Shown here: in pieces, positions 21,908 through 28,939 of the stretch
How the letters are laid out: every line of letters begins with the position of its first letter
How positions within the stretch are numbered: position 1 is the stretch's first letter
Assembly (NCBI RefSeq): GCF_025602895.1
Contig: NW_026516301.1
Span: 111,207-175,206, forward strand
Direction of reading: 5' to 3'
DNA from: Polychytrium aggregatum
Lineage: Eukaryota > Chytridiomycota > Chytridiomycetes > Polychytriales
Length of the DNA stretch: 64,000 nucleotides
The notes under the pieces: generated by a model
What the model was told of the DNA's origin: nothing
The model's database searches: none
What the model saw: the letters and a program-made list of their open reading frames with translations, nothing else
Made by a program: the position numbers and the translations under genes

Positions 21908-24310
21908 TTAGGCATACAACTTGGTCGAAAAATTGCCTCGCTCCTTGAAGACACCAGCTTGGCTCAAGCCTCTCATCACCCACTCGCGCTCGATTCTGAA
22001 AAACACCCAGACCCACCGCCGGACAATCTCAAAGAGCTTGATCAGCAGCTCCAGAACGACGGCCTCCTCCAGGATCGCCAGGGTCTGGCCCGCGATCTGT
22101 TCGTGCTCGTCACCGAGCTGCCGGGTCTGCCACTCTTTGACTGTCATCGTCATCAGCGTGTACATCAGATCGACCTTGAGGCACCACGAGAACCGCACAA
22201 TGACATCGAACGCCATCGCAAAGTAGTACGGCATGGCGCTCGGAAAGTGCAGCACCGGCCGGAGCAGCAGACTCGCCAGCTCCTTCTTCAGCCGACTCAG
22301 GAAGCTCCCGCTGTTGCTGTTGTGCATGCTGGCGTTGATGGCGTTGCTAGTTCCGCCAAGCTGCCAGTCGACAAAGATGTCCCAGTAGATTGAAAAGATG
22401 GTGTTGATCATGTTGAAGAACACCCTGAGCGTTCGTTTCGGATCGGATCGGATCATGGGAGATTGGCCAGCATCGAATCCGAGTCCGAGTCCGAGTCCGA
22501 GTCCGAGTCCGAGCCCGAGTTCGAATGATAGGACCGGTCCCGGGGGTCGTGTTGATGCGCCGATCGATAGATCGATAGCTCATTAGTCGAACAGTCCCGG
22601 CAGGTGGCTCATACCAAATAGGGATCCCTCGAACACACAAAAAGACAAGAAATCGAACCTGCAGTGCAATCCTACCATATGGTTACCGTGAACTTCATAT
22701 TGGACTCGATCTCGACCAGTGTCGCCGCATCGTCGATATCGCTATAGCTCTTGAGACGAATCCACGCCATCGAGAACGATGCCGCAATCACGGGAATGGA
22801 CGAAAGATACTTGAGGGAATTGAGCAAGTGCCGCCCACGGCTACCCCGATCGGTGGCCAGACAAAACTCGGCGACACATTGACGCAACCGGAAGAGATAT
22901 GGCAGACTGATGGGGGGGGTTGTAGAGAGCATGGCAGGTCGAGTTGTGAAACTGGGATTAGTTGGTAGTCCAAGATATGGACGTGATGCCACGGGTCGGA
23001 GGGGAGGGAGATCCCGATGGAGATGGCTCTGCTGGAGATCAGCAGCCAGCGCTGACGCAACGGATTCAACTGATACGGCCAATTGGCTCCCTCCAACGAT
23101 CGGTTGCCTAGATTTCCAGCATCATCTAGGTTCCCTCAGGCCCATCCAGGCTTTGATTGACCAGGTTCGGTTCTGAGCCAGTGTCCACGGCTCTTCCAGC
23201 TGCGAACATCCGACCGTTTCGCTCTTGCCGTCCCAACTCGACTTGCCTTATGATGACCGGTCCAATCCAGTCCGATAGAGACAGACCCGGGAGCTCGCTG
23301 CTGGTGGAGGCTCCAAGCTCGGATTCTTCTGTCCACCAGAGCTCGATAAGCGCCAGGTGTAGATCCCCAAACACTCGGGCATATGAAGTCAGGATATCTG
23401 CCAGGATGACATCGCAAAAGGGTACTGCCGAAAAGATACCACCAAATACGATCCGTTTCATCGAGCTGATGCAGAAGAAAGTGACGCAGGTTAGCGGCCA
23501 CCGGTGTACCTTGGCCACGATCGACGCAGCAGTCGGCGAGATGATGCTCGCTGAAATAGAACAGCGACACCGGTATGCAGAAACGACTTACTTCCAGAAC
23601 TTGATGCGTTCTTCGGCAAAGAGGGATATGGCAGGTATCGCCGCCAACAGGAACGAAATGCCTAGTGCTGCGATCGGAAAGAGGATGCTCCTGTCGTCTT
23701 TCCAGATCCATGAAACAAGCCCATGTCCAAACAGTGCCGCAACAAAGATGACCGTAAAGCAAGATGCCAGAGAGTAGACGTTGTGGTGGGAGGATGACAC
23801 AGGTGAGTCCGCCGGCGCCAACGCAATCGACGATCCTTCGCTGCTCTTGTTTGACGACGGCATCGTGACGATACTGGAGCCGCCAGGGCTGCCGCTCTTG
23901 GTGAATGCTGCGAGGTTGATCTTGGGTGCACTTGAAGGAGCTGTGCCGAGGTCCCGGATGTCGATGGACGACCGCAGGTCCAGGCTGGAGCTGCGAGCCG
24001 AGCCGAGGGGCGGATGGGCCATCTGATCGACCTGATGCTGCTGGTAGTGCTGGACAGACTGGAAGACCGAGAGCGACGCCGGAGTATCGACGTGAAGGAT
24101 ATAGAGAGTGTCGATCCCGAACCGAGAGAGGATGTCGAGGTTGGAAGCCCAGCACCACAGGCCAATGTTGAGCAGAAGCAGGATGTGCAGCAAGGGCGGC
24201 AGCCCCGCCAGTCCGGCTGCCGCATAGTAGATGTTTTTGAGAATGAGGTAGCAGGCAAACGAGACGGCCAGCAGCAGCAGCACGTTGAGAATCTTGGATC
24301 GCTTCCACAT
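21908..24310 (-). CDS. ERD1: EXS-domain membrane protein, Erd1-like
   Basis: A polytopic Golgi-type protein. In yeast, Erd1 is needed for retention of ER-lumen proteins and for phosphate recycling and glycosyltransferase retention in the Golgi. The ATG at 24310 starts MWKRSKILNVLLLLAVSFAC. Exon 1 runs to about 23592 and carries several TM helices and a Ser-rich loop. Middle exons give KRIVFGGIFSAVPFCDVILA and then LRQCVAEFCLATDRG and LNSLKYLSSIPVIAASF. The last exon has the EXS signatures NTIFSIYWDIFVDWQL, then RFSWCLKV and LEEAVVLELLIKLFEIVRR, ending at 21908. There is no SPX domain, so it is Erd1-like rather than Syg1/Xpr1-like. A (GAGTCC)n repeat lies in an intron at 22476-22520. Confidence 0.85.
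22476..22520. repeat. (CCGAGT)n microsatellite in an EXS-gene intron
   Basis: About seven 6-bp units lie just upstream (on the minus strand) of the exon that encodes the conserved EXS segment. Confidence 0.85.
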
Positions 24311-24911
24311 ATTGTCGTCAGCAGCGAGCAGGGGAATGCAAGGGGAGGCAAGAGTTGGTGGGTCGAAGGAAGGGCAAGCCGGGGAGGAATGCAAATGCAG
24401 AACGGAAGCAAGAGGCCACGGAGAGACCGAGAGTCAACGCCCCAAAGACAAGGCGGATGATGGCGGGGAAGACAGGTGCCGAGACGACGATCTAATGGCC
24501 GGAACAGGGCCGTCTATATAAGAGCTGGGTGCCGGGACGCTGAATCCGTGATGGCGATGGATGGCGACAGGAGGTGGTTGGATCGCCGCTGCTGCCGCAA
24601 AGAAAAAGGCACGGCCGACGGCGAGCGGGATGAGGGACCGACAAAGAGTGCTGCCGAGAAGACGACCCGAGTCGAGACAGAGCGACGGATTGACAGGACG
24701 GCCAGCTTGCCCCAGGCGACGAAGCGCTGCCCTCGACGGACAGGAGACGGCCGAAACATCGGGGCAGAAGCAGCGGGTTTGGCTTTGGCTTTGGCTGTGG
24801 GCCTCGGATCGGCGCTGTTTGTGTGGCCAGCGTCGCAGAAGGCCGAATCGGGCGCTTGTGCTCAGGGCCTTGCCGAGGGGATGGCGCGGCTCGATCTGGC
24901 TGGTCTGGATA
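24311..24911. other. EXS gene upstream region, truncated by the Fanzor element
   Basis: About 600 bp between the EXS start codon and the left boundary of the Fanzor element. A TATATAAGA-like TATA box is visible at 24514-24522 but it is in the + orientation. No gene was recognised. Confidence 0.45.
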
Positions 24912-25574
24912 TCACTATCAATTTTTTCCGGCCCCTCGCGGCTGCTCATCTCGGTCACCTGAAAGTCACGTTGGATGTGGTGCAGCAAAAGTTGGAATCC
25001 GGCCATCGTCCGTTGAAGGCATTTGATATCACCTTGAGCCGATTGACGGTGGTGGTGGGCAATTGGTGTGGAGGAATGACCAATTGTATCATTGTTGGAA
25101 GCTCCACTCCGATTGCGGACAAGAACCACCACCATCTGAATCTCTCTGGTTGGAAACCTAGTCAAGCGTGGCTGTGTGTCAGCGAGATGACATGATCGTT
25201 TGGCTATCAGGCAAGACTCACCTTGACAAGATGTCTTCCCACGACTGATTGAGCGAGCGATGCGTTTCTGGATCTGAATCAAGGACGCCACTGCGCAGTA
25301 TCTCTGCCAGCCCAAAATGCGCTGGTTTTGAGGAGAATTTTTCTTCCCCAAGGGCAGAACTGTCATGAACCGCGTTCCCACGCCCGGTGGATGGTTTCAT
25401 GGGCGCCCCAACCCGTGTCCTGTTTTCTTGATGTGCAATGTTGGGTAAGGCACTGACATGAAACCTCCCGGCGGGCGAGGGAAACGTTCGGATCTAATTT
25501 CCCCCCGTCGCAGATAACTAATCTCCCTTGTAGTGGAAGAAAAATCTGCGGCGAACAAGGACGGCGTTTAGAGA

Positions 25575-25580
25575 TATAAA
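25575..25580 (+). promoter_or_regulatory. Candidate TATA box of the Fanzor gene
   Basis: TATAAA in GAGATATAAACGAGG, 179 bp before the ATG at 25759. This stretch is deleted in the second element. Confidence 0.4.
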
Positions 25581-25758
25581 CGAGGTGCTGTGGCCTCAGA
25601 ACCAGCACCTCACCTTGCCTCTTGTATCCTGCCCTTAGCCTATTGAATACACTCCCCTTCGTCCTACGACCGTCCGTTCGACTACCATCAGCTGTCTGGT
25701 GCCAAAGTCCAGCTCCGTTCCTGACAAGAACCAGCCATCGCTGCTATTTTCTCGCCAG

Positions 25759-28344
25759 ATGGCTCCCAAGAGAAAGACACCCCCCGACCCCGACCCAGGA
25801 TCACCCAGTGACTCTCCTGTGGCCAAGAAACCCGTCATCAAATCGTGTCGTGCCTGTGGCCTGACCAACCATGTTAGGCCCTTCACCAAGAAGTGCACAG
25901 CCAGAATCGACAGCAGCCCTGCCTCGGTCGCTGAAATGGTCAGCCAAGCACCCAAGGTCCCTGTATGTGCCACGTGCAAGCAAGTGGGCCATGCCAGAAG
26001 CAACACCCCAAAGTGCCGTTTCTATAACCCACTCTGGAGCTCTACCCTGCCTGGCTGTGGCCCAAACGAGCAAGTCAAGGCCGAGTACTCCACCGTCAAG
26101 TGCACCCTCGATGCCATCATCAAGAACGACACCTTGCACGACAAGATCGAGGAGACTGTCCGGGCCATGACACACGTGCAGTACGAAGCATCTCGTCTCC
26201 TGGAGCTGCATCTCAGGCGGTGCTTGGACGAGGGCATCACCCTCCCCACCGTGTCGTCGAGTGAACCCGCGTTTGTTCGAAAGTGCTTCAATATGGTGCA
26301 GACAGGAACAGTGGGTGCCAGGACAAACACCCCAAAAGATGACAGGCACATCCTCGACACCTATGAGATGTACCGAAGTACATGGAGTGAGACGTGTGTC
26401 CTGCCTCCAGTGTCCCTCCCGAAGGGTACTGGCTCGCAGGTTCTCGCATTGGCTGTCAAGACCTATGCTGTCAACTGCGAGACCCACATCGTGGATCGAT
26501 ACTGGTCTCTCCTCCGTCGATACTGCAATTTGGTCCTGGTTGCTCCCAAGGGTGTGAAACGTCATACACACGTCGACGATTGTATGAAGCTGATGGAGAA
26601 TCCCCTCTCCAAGACACTCCTCGGTGATCTGAGAAAATCCTTCGCCCACCATGCCGACCAGTTGTATGAGTTTCGGTACGAAAGCCACCAGGACCTGTAC
26701 AAAGTCGTACCAATTCTGGCCAGTGAAGTCTCTCGGCTGACCCACCTGAAGGAGGCCCTCTTCATGGTGGTCTTTCAGAAGATGATCATTCCCAGGCTCG
26801 CGAGGGTGACCGATGTTCTAAAAGGAGAGCGTGGGCGACTGAACGAGGAGATGTGCCAACCCATCCACCACATCGGGGCTGACAGACTCAAAGATCTCCA
26901 GACCCAGCACGAGGAGGTGTGCAAGCAGATCGCTGTGAACATGAAACGGATCAAGCGCATCACCGACCGGCTTGCCCAGACCAAGAAGCGCCTCAACATC
27001 CCTCGAGCACAGTGTACCTTGGTCCCGCTCTGCGATGCCCGAGCCAAGTATGTCAAGCTCGACACCAAAGCACTGTGGGAAATCCTTGGATACCAGACTG
27101 GCACTGGACTCAAGTGGGGCGACCTGAAGACCAAGGTCAATGGCACCACAAAGCAAGAGACCTTCTGGCAGACCAACTTCAAGCTGGAGTCGAGACTCTT
27201 TGGTGCCAGGGAGGAAGGCAAGCAGCTCTTTGGTTGCGAGATCACCGATGGGGTCGGGTGCTCGATCACCACACTCAAATACAAGATCCTGGAGAAGGAT
27301 CCTGATGTCAAGCCAGAACCCGTGGACAAGACACCCAAGCTCACTCCCGAGCAGAGGATCCAGGCCAGAGTCGGTCCCATCGACGACTCTCGGACCACAT
27401 GGATTGGGATCGACCCTGGTGTGGGATCGATCTTCACCGCTGTCATTCGAGCACCCGGTCAACCATCCATCCAGGAGCAAGACGGTGTCAAGGTGACCAA
27501 GGCACAGCGTGCCAACGAGAAGATCGTGTCGTTCTCCAACAAGGAGTACCAGCATCGATGTGGCACCACCCAGGCGACCAAGTGGATCCAGAGCACCCAC
27601 AAGATCCTTGATCTGCAGCAATGGATGAGCACCACACCGAGCCCCAAGATCCCTGGGTTGGCTTCCTTCCTGCAATACATTCGCCATGTGTTCGATGGAG
27701 ACATGCTGGACAAACAGCTGTACTTCAGCCTGACCCGGCGACGGCGATTCAAGCGACTCGATCTCCACAGCAAACGACAGCGCACCGTCCACGAGATGTG
27801 CAAGCAAGTCATCGACCAGGCACCGAAGGAGACCGAAGTGGTGATTGCCTTTGGGAATGCATCCTGGAAACAGGGGAAGGGATATGCCTCCAGTCCCAGG
27901 AGACTCAGGTTCGTCAAATACTTTGAGCAATTCCACCATCACCAGAGACGCCCACCAGACCGATCCGTCTCCAAGATCCATGTGTGCTCGGTGAACGAGT
28001 TTAACACATCCCAGGTGTGCTCACACTGCCGGGAATTCAAGCGACTCGAGAAGGTCGAGCATCTCGATATCGAGAAACCACACTTTGTCCGGAGCTGTGC
28101 AAGCTGCCATACGCTGTGGGATCAAGACATCAATGCAGCCAGGAACATGATCTCGGTATGCCAGTCGATCATCGCCACAGGAGATCGGCCGAGTGTATTC
28201 AAGACCATGCTTCCCAAACCAACCAAAACCACTCGATTGCCAACGAAGACAGGAGTGCAATGCCATGGCCTGCCCACTGGGCCTACAAGTCAGTCAGCGG
28301 GCTTCAGAAGCCAGAAAGTGACTGTCCCGTTTCTTTCTGGATAG
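25759..28344 (+). CDS. Fanzor (eukaryotic TnpB-like RNA-guided DNA endonuclease), intact
   Basis: Encodes 861 residues without introns, starting at the first ATG (MAPKRK, a nuclear-localisation-like basic start). Domains in order: two CCHC zinc knuckles of form CxxC-x4-H-x7-C (C30, C33, H38, C46; C70, C73, H78, C86); a long helical/REC-like region; then the RuvC-like nuclease. RuvC-I is WIGIDPGVGS with D552. The RuvC-II strand reads EVVIAFGNASW with no Glu after the strand. SVNEFNTSQVCSHC holds E747 and the first Cys pair (C754, C757) of a zinc ribbon, closed by SCASC (C780, C783). RuvC-III is DQDINAARN with D790. By family knowledge, TnpB and Fanzor proteins use a guide RNA from their own element's end to cut DNA, and Fanzors have a relocated catalytic Glu; E747 fits that. 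All three catalytic positions are present, so it may be active. The stop codon lies inside an inverted-repeat motif. Confidence 0.93.
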   Translation: MAPKRKTPPDPDPGSPSDSPVAKKPVIKSCRACGLTNHVRPFTKKCTARIDSSPASVAEMVSQAPKVPVCATCKQVGHARSNTPKCRFYNPLWSSTLPGCGPNEQVKAEYSTVKCTLDAIIKNDTLHDKIEETVRAMTHVQYEASRLLELHLRRCLDEGITLPTVSSSEPAFVRKCFNMVQTGTVGARTNTPKDDRHILDTYEMYRSTWSETCVLPPVSLPKGTGSQVLALAVKTYAVNCETHIVDRYWSLLRRYCNLVLVAPKGVKRHTHVDDCMKLMENPLSKTLLGDLRKSFAHHADQLYEFRYESHQDLYKVVPILASEVSRLTHLKEALFMVVFQKMIIPRLARVTDVLKGERGRLNEEMCQPIHHIGADRLKDLQTQHEEVCKQIAVNMKRIKRITDRLAQTKKRLNIPRAQCTLVPLCDARAKYVKLDTKALWEILGYQTGTGLKWGDLKTKVNGTTKQETFWQTNFKLESRLFGAREEGKQLFGCEITDGVGCSITTLKYKILEKDPDVKPEPVDKTPKLTPEQRIQARVGPIDDSRTTWIGIDPGVGSIFTAVIRAPGQPSIQEQDGVKVTKAQRANEKIVSFSNKEYQHRCGTTQATKWIQSTHKILDLQQWMSTTPSPKIPGLASFLQYIRHVFDGDMLDKQLYFSLTRRRRFKRLDLHSKRQRTVHEMCKQVIDQAPKETEVVIAFGNASWKQGKGYASSPRRLRFVKYFEQFHHHQRRPPDRSVSKIHVCSVNEFNTSQVCSHCREFKRLEKVEHLDIEKPHFVRSCASCHTLWDQDINAARNMISVCQSIIATGDRPSVFKTMLPKPTKTTRLPTKTGVQCHGLPTGPTSQSAGFRSQKVTVPFLSG

Positions 28345-28350
28345 ACTGTA
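28312..28350 (-). repeat. Inner terminal-repeat motif at the Fanzor 3' end (copy 1)
   Basis: Read on the minus strand it begins TACAGT and contains ATCCAGAAAGAAACGGGACA then GTCACTTTCTGG. The outer end is a TA (28349-28350). It also folds on itself (CCAGAAAG pairing with CTTTCTGG, 28311-28340). It includes the last codons and stop of the Fanzor gene. Confidence 0.75.
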
Positions 28351-28636
28351 AGTATCTCGCACTGTTGAGTATTTCGACAGTGGATGCCGGGTCGTCCATA
28401 TTCTGGGCAGTCCACTTCGGGGTTGCCTTCCCTCTTGGGATGGTCGATGGGAGGTGGTTGACTCCCTTGTGCAAAGTGTGTGTGTGCAAAGTGTGTGTGT
28501 GTGTGACGGCGAGAGGCTTCTCGCCTTCCCTCGGGGGTCTCTCGCCAGAGACTGCTCTTCTCGCCGACCGAGGTGGCTCCGAGAGCGCGTTTTATCGTTC
28601 TCGCTCATTTTATTAACAAGAACTTTTTTCATAGTG
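28345..28636 (+). ncRNA. Candidate Fanzor guide-RNA (fRNA/omega-RNA) scaffold
   Basis: This 292-bp noncoding segment runs from the Fanzor stop to the element's right end. It is retained almost unchanged, with no net indel, in the second, coding-defective element. It has two adjacent perfect hairpins: 28508-28525 (7-bp stem GGCGAGA/TCTCGCC, 4-nt loop) and 28537-28552 (6-bp stem GTCTCT/AGAGAC, loop CGCC). There is also a duplicated GTGCAAAGTGTGTGT unit (about 28469-28500). In TnpB/Fanzor systems the guide RNA typically comes from this position. No transcript is shown, so this is positional and structural inference. Confidence 0.45.
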
Positions 28637-28939
28637 TACGGTGCGACCGCTGGGAGCCTTGGGATCTGTTCTGCTTGGTGGGACTGGCCATTGGCTGAGC
28701 CATCGCTCCATTCCGGCCATTGGACTGGCCCTGGTCGCTGCCCGTTTCGCTCGGCACCAAAGCAGCGTCGGTCTGCGCCTCTGCCAAGAAGCGGCCGTTC
28801 TGCTCTCTTGGACCCGACCCTTGCCTGGTCGCCGTCCATCTCCGTCGTCCTTCCGTTTCGCCGTCTTGCCATCCTTCTTGGGTCGCTCTCGCCATCCCGT
28901 CGCTCTACTCTCTCGCCTCCACGGCCCAAACCCGTCGCC
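28637..28939. other. 5' flank of the LRR gene, between the Fanzor right end and the ATG
   Basis: About 300 bp, pyrimidine-rich near the start codon; the LRR gene promoter or 5' UTR is expected here. The Fanzor element abuts it directly. Confidence 0.5.

Larger units (their letters stand above)
24912..28636 (+). mobile_element. Full-length Fanzor element (copy 1)
   Basis: The boundaries are set by comparison with the second copy at 48771-50341: sequence similarity starts at CACTATCAA (24913) and stops after CATAGTG (28636). The two ends are short inverted repeats (CACTAT at the left, ATAGTG at the right), and TA dinucleotides lie just outside (24910-24911 with one extra base, and 28637-28638). 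The element holds an ~850-bp 5' arm, the intact Fanzor gene and ~290 bp of 3' noncoding sequence. It sits between the divergent EXS and LRR genes. A second, inner end motif ending in a TA (28312-28350) overlaps the Fanzor stop codon. Which of the two right ends was used for mobilisation is uncertain. Confidence 0.75.

Noticed and set aside
25759-28344. Fanzor gene as bacterial contamination (TnpB)
   Set aside because: It lies between intron-rich fungal genes, has a nuclear-localisation-like start and an N-terminal knuckle extension, and has a second copy in the same fungal context.
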